Source: Hemileia vastatrix (lineage: Eukaryota; Basidiomycota; Pucciniomycetes; Pucciniales; Zaghouaniaceae). From it: 64,000 nt of DNA. The translations under genes were made by a program, and so were the position numbers. The stretch covers positions 2,592,001-2,656,000 of the forward strand of contig JASXTE010000002.1 in the NCBI GenBank assembly GCA_030280995.1. The letters run 5' to 3'. Under the pieces are notes generated by a model that was given only the letters and a program-made list of their open reading frames with translations, searched no databases and had not been told where the DNA came from. Each line of letters begins with the position of its first letter. Position 1 is the stretch's first letter. This document shows positions 24,886 to 37,370 of the stretch, one piece after another.

Positions 24886-25216
24886 AATAAATATGCATAA
24901 AAAATATGCATAAAAATATGCATAAAAAATATGCATAAAAATATGCATAAAAAATATGCATAAAAATATGCATAAAAAATATGCATATTAAATATGCATA
25001 AAAATATGCATAAAAATATTCATATTGAATATGCATTAAAAATATGCATATTGAATATGCAAAAAAAAGGTGCATATACGTATATGAATAAAATATATTA
25101 ATATGCATATAAATCTTTATAATGAATATGCATATGAATATGCGTAAATATGCATAATGATTGAAAAATGCAAAAAAAATGATGCTTAACGAGTATATTT
25201 TATGCATAAATAGAAA
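24886..25216. repeat. ATGCATAAAAAT-type tandem repeat
   Basis: About 330 bp of imperfect 11-12-mers, each containing the self-complementary ATGCAT. They give a repeated YAYFLCIF-like translation on the minus strand that is not a gene. Copies degrade towards both sides. Confidence 0.85.
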
Positions 25217-25829
25217 TATGCAATATGAATTCATATTGCATACAGAGAACACTGGCAAACCATTTTGACCAAAACTCATACTAAATTTTCATTCTGGACT
25301 AAAGGTGTGAGGGAAGGAAGAAAAACAGTCTGACGTTAGAAAAATGCTACATGCACTCATTTTGTAGCAGAGCAAATGAGAAGTGCTGAATTATGGTTGG
25401 TGCCCATAATTTATTATGATATCATAATTTTATTTAATTGTTTTCAATATTGAAAAGACTTTAGGTCGGTTGGTATGGATCTAGCTGTGCCAGGGTCTAA
25501 TCTAATTATTTTAACAATTTCTTAATAATTAACGGGCTTTAATACAAAAACAGGTTGTATTTTTTGTGGGATATTGGATATGATAAGGTCTTTTTTAAAA
25601 AAAACTTATATTGTTTAAAAATATTCCTGAATCAGATGTAGGATAATCACTACAAAAAATTGTAGTACTGTGGGCAATAAAATATATGCACATGAAGTAA
25701 AGAAAGGACCAAGTGAACCCTTTTTGTGCAGTGGGAATCATTAGAGTGGAATTGTGGATGAAAAATATAATTCATTATTACCATTTTATTTAATCAAAAA
25801 ATTTATAATATTAATAAGAACTGTTGATT

Positions 25830-28800
25830 AATTGGTATTTGACCTTTGTGCCTCACTCATATTTATCATTTGATTGATTTTTGTCACCATTATGTTATTA
25901 ATATTATAAGTATAGCAAAAACTCGTGTGCCAAATGCATACCGGGTGATGTTACACCTTTTATAATATTATTAAATAAAGGTAAAAAAATATGAAAATGA
26001 TTTGTTTTACAAAAAATAAATTGATATCCAAAAGCAATATGAGGGATAAAAAGGTAAAATTAAAGGGATCAAATATGAAATAAAAAATTAAAGTGAAATT
26101 CCTCCCATCAAGAGCAAGTAGACATGATGGGGTGAACGCCCACCAGTGGCACTAAACTTGGACTATAATTTCTTTTTTGTAAAAATAAAAAAAAATCCAC
26201 TGGAGCTTTACCAAAACTTCAGGATGAAAATTTTGCCATATCGAACAACTTCTAGTGCAATTATTGAAGAAAAATTCATCTTCATTTCAATAGAGAGAAT
26301 TGATCACATCAGACTGCATGTGACCAAAAGTGTCCAGCACAAGTTCGGCTGAACTTGTGCTGGACACTTTTATGATGGAGGTTAGCTAGGGTGGAATTTT
26401 TCTTCAGTTCATCTGGTATTTCTTACAAACATGTCCACTGGTATTTTATCTTTGTGCCTCACTCATATTTATCATTTGATTGATTTTTTGTCACCATTAT
26501 GTTTTAATATTATAAGTATAGCAAAAACTCGTGTGCCAAATGCATACCGTGTGATGTTACACCTTTTATAATATTATTAAATAAAGGTAAAAAAATATGA
26601 AAATGATTTGTTTTAAAAAAAATAAATTGATATACAAAAGCAATATGAGGGATAAAAAGGTAAAATTAAAGGAAACAAGTATGAAATAAAAAATTAAAAT
26701 AAATATACTGCCATCAAGAGCAAGTAGACATGTTGGGGCAAATGTCCACCAGTGAGGCTAAACTTGGACTATAATTGCTTTTTTGAAAAACAAAAAAGTG
26801 CCAATCTGAGGTTTAAAAAAACTTCAGCATAACCATTTAGCCATATCAAACAACTTCTAGTTCAATGATTGAGAGAGAATTGATCACACCAGACTGCATG
26901 TGACAAAAAGTGTCCAGCACAAGTTCGGCCGAACTTGTGCTGGACACATTTATGACGGAGAGTAGCTAGGGTAGAATTTTTCTTCAGTTAATCTGGTATT
27001 TCTTATAAACACGTCCATTGGTACTTGATCTTTGTGCCTCACTCATATATATCATTTGATTAATTTATTGTCACCATTATATTATTAATATTATAAGTAT
27101 AGCAAAAACTCGTGTGCCAAATGCATACCAGGTGATGTTACACCTTTTATAATATTATTAAATAAAGGTAAAAAAATATGAAAATGATTTGTTTTACAAA
27201 AAATAAATTGATATACAAAAGCAATATGAGGGATAAAAAGGTAAAATTAATCTCAAAGAGATCAATTATGAAAAACAAAATACTAGTAAAATTCTTGCTC
27301 TCAAGAGCCAGTAGAAGTGTTGAAAAAAATGGGAGCCATCAGGGCTAAATTGTAATAAGTGACCTTTTTTTAAAGAAAAAAAATTATACAACTGAGTTTG
27401 GGAAGAACAACAGGTGGATGATTCAGCTAAACAAAACTGCTTGTAGTGAAGTTTAATAAAAAAATGTTTTTTTGTTGCCATATAGAGGATTGATCCCATC
27501 TGACTGCACGTGACTAAAAGTGTCCAGCACAAGTTCGGCCAAACTTGTGCTGGACACTTTTATGATGGAGAGTAGCTTGGGTGGAAATTTTCTTCAGTTC
27601 CTTCATCTTGTATTTCTCATAAACATGTCTACTGGTATTTGATCAGTCTGTATCTTTCATATTTACCATCCGATTAATATTTTATCACCATTATATTATT
27701 AATGTTATTAGTATAGCAAAAACTTGTGTGCCAAATGCATACCATGTAAAGTTATACCTTCAATAATTTTTTAAAATAGATGTAAATAAATATGGAAAGG
27801 AATAGTTTTACAAAAATTAAATTGAAATTTAAAATTAAAAAGAGGAATAAAAGAGTAAAATAAAAGTCAAAGAGTTACAATATGAAAAAAATACTGGTAA
27901 AATTCCTGCTATCAAGAGCCAGTAGAGGTGTTAAAGCAAATGGGAGCCATCAGGGCTTAATTGTAATAAGTGAACTTTTCTTTAAATATAAAAAATTATA
28001 CACCTGATATTGGGCAGAACAGCAGGTGGATGATTCAGCTAAACCAAACTACTTCTAGTGAAATTTGATAAAAAAATTTTTTTGTTGCCATACAGAGAAT
28101 TGATCCCATCTGACTGTACATGACCAAAAGTGTCCAGCACAAGTTTGGCCGAACTTGTGTTGGGCACTTCTATGATGGAGAGCGGCTGGGGTAGAATTTT
28201 TCTTCAGTTCATCTGGTATTTCTTACAAACATGTCTACTGGTATTTTATCTTTGTGCCTCACTCATACATATTGTTTGATTAATTTTTTGTCTTAATTAT
28301 ATTAATAATTATATAAGTATAGCAAAAAATCATGTGCCAAATGCATACTGAGTGATGTTACACATTTTATAATATTATTAAAAAAATGTATAAAAATATT
28401 AAAATAATTTATTTTAAAATTTATTAATTGATATCCAAGAGCAATATGAAGAATAAAAAATTAATTTAAAGCGATCAAATATGAAAAAAGAAATCCAAGT
28501 ATTATTGCTAATATCAAAGGCCAGTAGAGATGTTGAAGCAAATGAGAGCCGTCAGGGATAAATTGTACTTAATTGATTGTTTTTTAAAGATAAAAAATTG
28601 TGTAACTGTGGTTTGGATGAACTCTAGGTGGATAATTCAGCTATATCAAACTACATCTAGTGAAGTTTCTTATCAAATAATTGTTTTCATTTCCATAGAG
28701 AGAATTGATCCCATCTGACTGCACCTGACCAAAAGTGTCCAGCACAAGTTCGACCAAACTTGTGCTGGACACTTTTATGATGGAGAGTAGCTAGGGTGCA

Positions 28801-31800
28801 GGTCTTCTTCAGTGCAACTGTTATTTTTTTAAAACATGTCAAACGGTATTTGATCTTTCTGTGTTATTCATATTTTATTATCTGATTAATTTTTTGTCAT
28901 TAGAATTTTATTAATTTTATTAGTACAGAAAAAACTTGTGCGCCAAATGCATGCCATGTTATATTACACCTTTTATAATATTATTAAAAAATGTTAAAAA
29001 AATATGAAAATGATTTCTTTTCCAAAATTATAAATTAATATCCAAATGTAACATGAGTGATAAAAAAGTAAAGTAAAAGAGATCAAATATGAAAAAGAAA
29101 AATTCAAGAAAAATTCCTGCCTTCAAGAGCCAGTAGAGGTGTTGAAACAAATTGGTGCCACCAGGGCTAAATTTGATAAAATTTAATTTTTTTTAAAGAT
29201 AAAAAATTTTTCACCTGAGGTTTGGAAAAACTCAAGGTGGATAATTCAGCCATACCAAACTACTTCTAATGTAATTATTTAGAATTTTTTTTAATTTAAT
29301 TTCCACAGAGAGAATTGATCCCATCTGACTGCACCTGAACAAAAGTGTCCAGCACAAGTTCGGCCGAACTTGTGCTGGACACTTTTATGATGGAGAGTAG
29401 CTAGGGTGGAAGTGTTTCTCAGTAGATCAGTTTTTTGTTTTTCACATTTCTATTGGGTTTTTAACTTTTTTTTATCATTCATATTTATCTTATAATTAAT
29501 TTTTTGTCACCATATATATTATTAATGTTTCTAGTATAGCAAAAACCTGCATGCCAAATTCAAAATTGGTGATGTTCCAACTTTAATAATATTATTATAT
29601 AAAGTTAAAAAAATATGAATATGTTTAGTTTTTAAAAAAATAAATTGATATTTAAAATTAAAAAGAGTAATAGAAAAGTAAAATGAAAATAAATGGGATC
29701 AAATACAAAATAAAAAATACAAGTAAAATTTTTACTATCAAGAGCCAGAAGTGGTGTTGGGACAGTTGGGGACCCCTAGGTCAAGAATTGGTCTAAACTT
29801 ACTTTTATGTATAGCTAACAAATTTTGAGCTGAGGTTTGGACAGACATCCAGGGGACAATTTTACAATATTAAACATTCTCTACTTCAATAATTGAGTGA
29901 AATATCATTTTTTATTGCCATAGAGAGAATTTATCTCATATGACTTCATGCAACCAAAAGTGTCCAGCACAAGTTCGGCTGAACTTTTGCTGGACACTTT
30001 TATAATTGAGAGTAGGCATACAGAAAATCTTCTTAAACTCAAAAGGGATTTCTTATAAACATTTCCACTGGAATTTGATCTTTCTGTGTCATTTAAATTT
30101 ACCATTTGATTAATTTATTGTCATCATTAAATTGTTAACGTTATTACTATAGTAATAACTTGTGTGAAAAATGCATACCAGGTGGTGTTCCACCTTTAAT
30201 CATATATTATTAAATAAAGGTATTAGAGTATGAAAATTATTTATTTTAAAAATTAAAAATTGATATCCAAAGCAATATGAGCAATAAAAAGTAAAATAAA
30301 AGGGATAAAATAAGAAAAAAAAATCTAAGGAAAATTCCCACTATCAATAACAAGTAGAGGTGTTAGATCAAATGTGCACGACCAGGGCTAAACTTGCACT
30401 ATATTTTCTTTTTTGTTAAACCAAAGAAAGTGTCCTGATGAGTTTTGAAAATTCATCAGGAGGACATTTTGGAAATATCAAACTACTTATTGTGCAATGA
30501 TTGAGCAAAATGTCATTTTCATTTCCATAGAGTAATTTATCCCATCTGACTGCATGCAACCAAAAGTGTCCAGCACAAGTTTGGCCGAACTTATGCTGGA
30601 CACTTTTATGATGGTGAGTATCTAGGGTGCAGGTCTTCTTCAGTTCATCAGGTATTCCTTATAAACAAATCCACTTGTATATGATCTTTCTGTGTCATTC
30701 ATATTTATCATTTGATTCACTGTTTTTCACCATTATAATATTAATGTTATTAGTATTGAAAAAATTTGTAAGCCAAATGCATACTGGGAGATGCTACATC
30801 TTTCATAATCTTATTAAATAAAAGTAAAAAAAATATGAAAATTATTAGTTTTACAATAAATAAATTGATATTTGAAAGCAAAAACAGGAATAAAAAAGTA
30901 AAATAAAAGTGATTAAATATGAAATTAAACATTCAAATAAAATTTCTGCCATCAAAGATAATTTGAGTTTTCAGACCAAATTTGCACCACCAGTTCTAGA
31001 TTTGGAATATTTTTTCTTTTTTTTAAAATTAATAAAAGTGTCCACTTGATGTTTTCCAAAAAATCAGGAGGATAGTATAGCAGTATAAAGCTACTTCTTG
31101 TGCAATTATTGAGCAAAAATTCATTTTAACTTCCATTGAGTGAATTTATCTCATCTGACTGCATGCAACCAAAAGTGTCCAGCAAAAGCTCAGATGAAAT
31201 TGTGCTGGACACTTTTATGATGGAGAGTAGCTAGGGTGAAAGTCTTCTTCAGTTAATCTTATATTCATTTTAAAAATGTCTATGGGTATTTGATCTTTCT
31301 GTGTCATCCATATTTATTATTGGATTATTTTTTAGTCACCATTATATTATTAATGTTTTTAGTATAGCAAAAAAATGTGTAATGAATGTATACTGGATGA
31401 TTTTACAACTTTAATAATATAATATAATAAACATAAAAAAATGAGAAAGTTATCAGTTTTACCAAAATAAAATTGATATTTAAAAGCTAAAGGATAAATA
31501 AAAGGGTAAGATTAAAATTAAAGAGATCAAACATGAAATAAAGATATTAAGTATAATTTCTGCTATCATGAGCCAGTAGAGGCTTCAGAAAAAATGGGCA
31601 CCATCATAGATTAACATGGATCAAATTTACTTTATACCAAAGGAAAAAATTGTCTACCTTAGGTTTGGAAAAACATCCAGGGGACAATTTGTCTATGTAA
31701 AACTACTTTCAGTGCAATGATGGAGTGATAATTCAGTCTCATTTCCATAAGAAGAATTGATTGCGTCTGACGGCATGCAACCAAAAGTGTCCATCACAAG

Positions 31801-33600
31801 TTTGGCAAAACTTGTGCTGGACACTTTTATCATGAAGAGTATCCAGGGTGCAAGTCATTTTTAATCATCTGAAATTTCTTATAAACATTTCCACTGTTAT
31901 TAAATCTTTGTGCCTCACTCATTTTATCAATTGATTAATTTTTTGTCACCATTATATTATTAATATTATCAGTATAGCAAAAAATTGTGTGCCAAATGAA
32001 TACTGGGTGATGTTACACCTTTTATAATATTATTAAATAAAGATAAAAAAATATGAAAATGATTTATTTTACAAAAAAAAAACTTCTATCCAAAAGCAAT
32101 ATGAGAGGAATAAAGTAAAATAAAATAAATCAAAGATAACAATTAAAATCCAAGTTAAATTCCTGCCATAAACAGAAAAAAGAGATGTTGAATTAAATTA
32201 GAACAATCAGGGCTAAACTTGCACTAAATTTTCTTTTTTGTAAAAATAAAAAAAAAATCCACTTGAGCTTTACCAAAACTTCAGCATGAAAATTTTGCCA
32301 TATCAAACTACTTCTAGTGTAGTTTTTTATCAAAAATTTATCTTCATTTCCATAGAGAGAATTGCTCCCATCTGAATGCACCTGACCATAAGTGTCCAGC
32401 ACAAGTTTGGCCGAACTTGTTCTGGACACTTTTTTAATGTAGAGTAGCTAGGGTAGAATTTTTCTTCAGTTCACCTAGTATTTCTTACAAACATGTCTAC
32501 TGGTATTTTATATTTTTTCCTCACTCTTTAATATCATTTGATTAATTTTTGGTCGCCATTATATTATTAAGTTTATAAGTATAGAAAAAACTTGATATCT
32601 AAAAGAAAAAAAGGGATAAAAAGAAATAGGTTGAATAATAGGGATTTTATATGAAATTCAAAATTCAAGCTAAATGCCTACTTTCAAGTCTCAGAAGAGG
32701 TGTTGGATAAAATGGGCATCATCAAGAATAAAATTTTACTTAATTTGATTTTTTGAAAAACTAAATGAAGTTTTCAACTGATTTTTTTCCAATATTTAGT
32801 TGGACACTTTATCTATATCAAATTACTTCTAGTACCATGATTGACCAAATTAAATCCTCATTTCCATATGCAGAATTGATCCCATATGGCTGGACCAGGC
32901 CAAAGGTGTCAACCACAAGTTTGAGAACTCTTCTGGTGGACACTTTTATGATGGACAGTAGTAGGGTGCAAGTCTTCTTTAGTTAATCTAGTATTCCTCA
33001 TAAACATTTCCAACTTATTTTTGGCCAAAAATTAGGTGGAAAGTTTTTCCATATAAAATTACTTCTAATGCCATGATTGACTAAAAATTGATTCTCATTG
33101 CCATATAGAGAGTTGATCCCATATGACTGGATCTGGAAAAAGTGTCACCACAATTTTCGATAAACTTAAGTTTGAAAATTTTATGATGGAAAGTAATTGC
33201 AAGTCTTCTTCATTTCATCAAGTAATCCTCATAAAAATTTCCAGCTGTATTTTGGCCAAACTTCAGGTGGACACTTTGGCCATATTAAATTAATTCTAGC
33301 TCCATGTTGATAAAAAACTGATACTTATTGCCAAATATAGATATTAAACCCATCAGACTGTGCCTTTCCAAAAGTGTCTACCTGAATTATGGCTAAACCT
33401 CAGTTGGACGCTTTTATGATGCAGAGTAGCTAGGGCCAAAGTATTCTTCAGTTAATTTGGTATTCATAATAAATTTATCCTCCTGAAGTTTATCCTAACT
33501 TGAGGTGGACAATTTCGGAAAGCACCAGTTAGTCACTATCCATCAAAAAAGTGTTCACCAAAATTTTGGCTAAACTTGTGGTTGACCCTTTTGATCAGCC
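25830..33600. repeat. ~608-bp tandem satellite, each unit with a 46-bp palindrome
   Basis: Twelve palindromes start at 26326, 26906, 27516, 28126, 28731, 29341, 29956, 30562, 31171, 31783, 32388 and 32902; all but the last are spaced 580-615 bp. Degenerate, shortened units follow near 33137, 33369 and 33545. The arm is AAAGTGTCCAGCACAAGTT plus one base at each end, around a GGCC-like centre; copy 29341-29386 is a perfect palindrome. Other shared blocks are a run near CTTTGTGCCTCACTCAT, a GTGCCAAATGCATACC segment, and a TGATCCCATCTGACTGCA block just before each hairpin. There are no sustained ORFs. Unit spacers have drifted more than the hairpins. Confidence 0.9.
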
Positions 33601-34284
33601 ACAGTCAGATGAGATCAACTCTTTAGATGGGAATGAGGATGATGTTTTGGTCAATCATGGAAATAGAAGTAGTGTGATGTGGCCAAATTACCCCCCTGAA
33701 GGTCAGACAAACCACAGAAGGACACTTTTTAGCAGGTAGTAACTGAGAAAAATCCATTTATCAGAAGGAAAATCTTTTATTGGATAGATGCCAAGGTTTC
33801 ATACTTGTGTATTATGGTCGGTATTAATTTTGAAAGAGTCTTTCCAAGCAATTTCATTGCCCATTATGACTCATTTTGTTTTAAATTTTTCAAACTGCGT
33901 GATACAGTATTAAGGTGTCACATAGTATAATTAAGTTCTATTACGTGCCCTCCTATGATGCCTAAATTTATAATTTAATATCTTACATAATAATTTTTTT
34001 TATATAAATTCATCAATATTTTTTTTATTATCAAATTTAATAGAGCAAGTATACTGAATTATTATATATGCATAAGCTTAGGTTAGATCAATTTGTGCTC
34101 AATTTGTTCTCATCAGAGGACCAAAATCAAGTTCTGGAGGATCAACTTGTGAATAATTTGGAATCAGTTGATATTCTGTCTATAATCAATCTGAGAATAA
34201 ATGTAAATCTAACTGTAATTTACTTATGTTTATAAAGTATTCATAAACCTGGCATAATTAAGGGACACTCTAAATTTCAAGAGA
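33601..34284. other. Right subterminal region of the 9.84-kb element
   Basis: AT-rich, no ORF of note. Between 34081 and 34210 there are several short AATCA/TCAACTTG-like direct and inverted words that could be subterminal repeats, but the pattern is weak. Confidence 0.35.
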
Positions 34285-34323
34285 GGGGATTGCTAGAAAT
34301 TCACCCCTAGATTTCCCGTGGTG
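34285..34323 (-). repeat. Right terminal inverted repeat of the 9.84-kb element
   Basis: Read in reverse it starts CACCACGGGAAATCTAGGGG and pairs with 24485-24523 with a handful of mismatches. It is followed by TAT. Confidence 0.8.
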
Positions 34324-34361
34324 TATTTTGATAATGTTTCTTAATGAGTTATAAATTAGAT

Positions 34362-34552
34362 CTCAGACTGAACTAGTACTGAACCCATACTGAACTCTAC
34401 TTGAAAACTCACCTAAAACTTTTCTGCTGAGTGGTGTTCATCCCTGATTTTATGGTTCCTTTATCAATAGCTCAAGGTGTGTTAAATCTTTGGTGAGTTT
34501 GGGTCCAAGTTTGTGGACTTGCTAGCAAGTCTGCCCCCTGTATTTTGTGGTG
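34362..34552. mobile_element. MITE copy 4, 5'-truncated
   Basis: It matches MITE copy 2 from its internal GAACTAGTACTGAACCC block to the TTTTGTGGTG end, followed by TAT. The first ~70 bp are missing. Confidence 0.75.
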
Positions 34553-35908
34553 TATGTGTCCAGGACAAGTTGGTCCAAACTTATGCTGGATACTCTTGCC
34601 ATGGACATTCTGTTATTACTTCAAGGAAAGCTAAAAAAAAGCCCACATACCAAAGATAATTGATGCTATCTAAATTTTTTGGTAAAAGTGTCCAGCACAA
34701 GTTCAGCCGTACTTGTGCTGGACACTTTTCCAATATGAAGTTGATAAAGTGCATGTTTATTTAAGAGAAGTGATGTGTTCCTCATAAAAGTGTCCAGCAC
34801 AATCTGTCTGAGCTTGTGCAGGACAATTTTACCCAAAAAACATTCTCATGGCATCAAATATCTTTATTTTATGGGAATTTTTTTTTGGTTTTCCTTGCAA
34901 TTTTTAGTCACTGGTCTTGGTCAAAGTGCCCAACACAAGTTTGGCTGAGCGTGTTCTGGACACATTTTCAATATGAAGTTGGTAAGGTGCATGTTTATTT
35001 AAGAGTAGTGAGGTGTTCTTCATAAAAGTGTTCAGCACAAGGATGGTTGAACTTGTGATGGAAACTTTTACCTAAAAACAATATGATGCCATCAATTATC
35101 TTTATTATGTGGGTTTTTTTTAATTTTCCATGAAAGTTTTAGTCACTGGTCTTGGTAAAGGTGTCCAGCATAAGTTCAGCCAAACTTGTGCTGGGCACAT
35201 TTCTAATAAGAAGTTGGTAAGGTGCATGTTTATTTAAGAGAAGTGAGGTGTTCATCATAAAGGTGTCCAGCACAAGATTGGCAAAAATTGTGTTGGAGAG
35301 TTTGACCCAGACCAGTGACTAAAACTTTAATGGAAAATTAAAAAAAACCCACATAATAAAGATAATTGATGGCATCACATTGTTTTTAGGTAAAAGTTTC
35401 CATCACAAGTTCAACCATACTTGTGCTGAACACTTTTATGAAGAACACCTCACTACTCTTAAATAAACATGCACCTTACCAACTTCATATTGAAAATGTG
35501 TCCAGAACACGCTCAGCCAAACTTGTGTTGGGCACTTTGACCAAGACCAGTGACTAAAAATTGCAAGGAAAACCAAAAAAAATTTCCCATAAAATAAAGA
35601 TATTTGATGCCATGAGAATGTTTTTTGGGTAAAATTGTCCTGCAAAAGCTCAGACAGATTGTGCTGGACACTTTTATGAGGAACACATCACTTCTCTTAA
35701 ATAAACATGCACTTTATCAACTTCATATTGGAAAAGTGTCCAGCACAAGTACGGCTGAACTTGTGCTGGACACTTTTACCAAAAAATTTAGATAGCATCA
35801 ATTATCTTTGGTATGTGGGCTTTTTTTTAGCTTTCCTTGAAGTAATAACAGAATGTCCATGGCAAGAGTATCCAGCATAAGTTTGGACCAACTTGTCCTG
35901 GACACATA

Positions 35909-35931
35909 CACCACAAAATATGGGGGGGCGC
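35909..35931. mobile_element. MITE copy 5, only its terminus left
   Basis: It starts CACCACAAAATATGGGGGG in mirror orientation to copy 4 with ATA before it, then stops at the LTR edge of element 3, which inserted here. Confidence 0.7.
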
Positions 35932-37129
35932 TGTGGTACGCGCCTCGCAGGTAGTATAATTTTAGACCAAACAGCGCGCGTATTCCAGGAAGAAAAAAGG
36001 AAGTTAGCGCAGTAGGAAGTGCTAAAATATAATATGTATATGCGTTTTTTAAAGAACGAAGGAAATTGAAGTGCAGAAAAGGATTAAGGGTCTGTGCGCT
36101 TGGATTTTGTAGCGAGATGTGCTGCACAATGGGGAATTGTGTGTTACTGATTTAGGGCTGTAAAGTGCTAAAAAATATGGATTTGGACTTTCAAATAATT
36201 ATGTGTTACACATTAAGGAAAGGGTTATGGCTTAAGGACGATTCAAGTGCATAGTATACTGTACTGCGGCTAGTTGGGTAACTTACTGAAACAGGTAATA
36301 AGGTAGGCTAACTAGTTAAGTGAAATGTAAGGACTATGAACTTAGTATTAAAGAAAGGATAGTGGGGAATCAATCACAAAACTACCCAAGAGTCAAGGCA
36401 ACTAGGATCAGCATTAGAATGGGTCAAACCTGGAAATAGAGCTGATACAAAAACGAAGGTATAGTCAAAAGCGGATTTGTGGAGTGTGAGTGAAACAAAT
36501 TAATACTAGCATTAGTAATCATAGGATATGTTTTAGGCGCCGTAGTTGTTACAAGCAGTGTACATAGTTTACTAATAGATTAGTTATTGTTTTACTAATA
36601 TGGCGCTAGAGCCAGCGCTGAAGATCCACTAGAGAACTGTGTCTTGAGTACTGGAAAAATATATATAGATAGAGGGAAGAGAAATATATATATATAAGAA
36701 AATTAGAATAGCGAATAAAAAAAGGATATTATTTTTGAGTCTTTTACCATTCTTGCATCTGTGTGTGTATTTCATATAGTATAGTGAAAGAGCGCAACAT
36801 AGAGAGAATATATAGGTTTAGTAGGAGTAGCTATTATTAGAGTTTTTTTATTGCTATAATAAGGCATATTCAAAGAGAGCGCTTCAAGAGGGAGAGGCTG
36901 TGGATATTAGCGCTTATTAAGAATAGAAATATCCAGATAGTCATACTTTTTTTCCTGATCTCTAAGACTCATCTCTCATCTTTTAAACTTTCTAATCAAA
37001 TATTAGTGTTACAAATTATTGTGCTGTCTTGAAAAATAAGAGTGTCAGGCTCTTCTTTTTAGAAATTGAAAAGGAGAACCAAACCATCTCACATTATGTC
37101 TACTGCTTAGTACTTTAGAACAGTCTACA
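35932..37129 (+). repeat. Element 3 5' LTR
   Basis: The LTR is 1198 bp, TGTGGT...TCTACA. It is the inverted counterpart of 10448-11655, which confirms both edges. Confidence 0.88.
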
Positions 37130-37130
37130 A

Positions 37131-37149
37131 TTGGTGTCCCAACAGTGAC
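37131..37149 (+). other. Element 3 primer binding site
   Basis: TTGGTGTCCCAACAGTGAC, one base after the LTR end. It matches the element 2 site with minor changes and carries the TGG that pairs with a tRNA CCA end. Confidence 0.7.
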
Positions 37150-37370
37150 ATAAATGTAACTAGTATTTTTGATTAGATTGTTTGGTTTTTAGATTTTCAT
37201 CAAGAGGACGTAATCAAGCTGGCACTTCAGTGGAAAAGTCGTAGGGTCTACAACGAGTGGATCAATAAGCCGTTATCAGAAGATAGCGTAGGGCTGTATC
37301 GTGAATATAGTCAGGTTTAATTACCAAGTGTGTGCTTTTGTGATCTCTGTTTCAATTATATATTTTGGGA

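Larger units (their letters stand above)
24485..34323. mobile_element. 9.84-kb CACTA-type element filled with a hairpin satellite
   Basis: The left end starts CACCATGGGAAATCTGGGGG. The reverse of the right end starts CACCACGGGAAATCTAGGGG. Both ends then run into a palindrome centred on GCTAGC (perfect on the left, decayed on the right). TAT flanks both sides (24482-24484 and 34324-34326). The termini have the same design as the MITE family but a different sequence. No transposase is inside: the interior is an ATGCAT microsatellite, a 7.8-kb tandem array and AT-rich flanks. It is therefore non-autonomous, presumably moved in trans by a CACTA-superfamily transposase. It is inserted between palindromes 1 and 2. 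Confidence 0.8.
34362..35931. repeat. Palindrome 2, same family as palindrome 1, right end cut by element 3
   Basis: The left arm begins inside a MITE at about 34362, and the right arm ends in a MITE interrupted at 35931. The internal segments match palindrome 1 closely, including hairpins at 34684-34729 and about 34786-34830, the TCTTAAATAAACATGCAC block and the MITE target duplication. The centre is near 35230. Before the 9.84-kb insertion, palindromes 1 and 2 were neighbours. Confidence 0.8.

Noticed and set aside
24886..25216. CRISPR-like array of short repeats
   Set aside because: Units are contiguous AT-rich 11-12-mers without unique spacers, and the context is eukaryotic.
24756..25279. 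Minus-strand ORFs with repeated aromatic residues (YAYFLCIF)
   Set aside because: They are frame readings of the ATGCAT microsatellite; no start context or domain.
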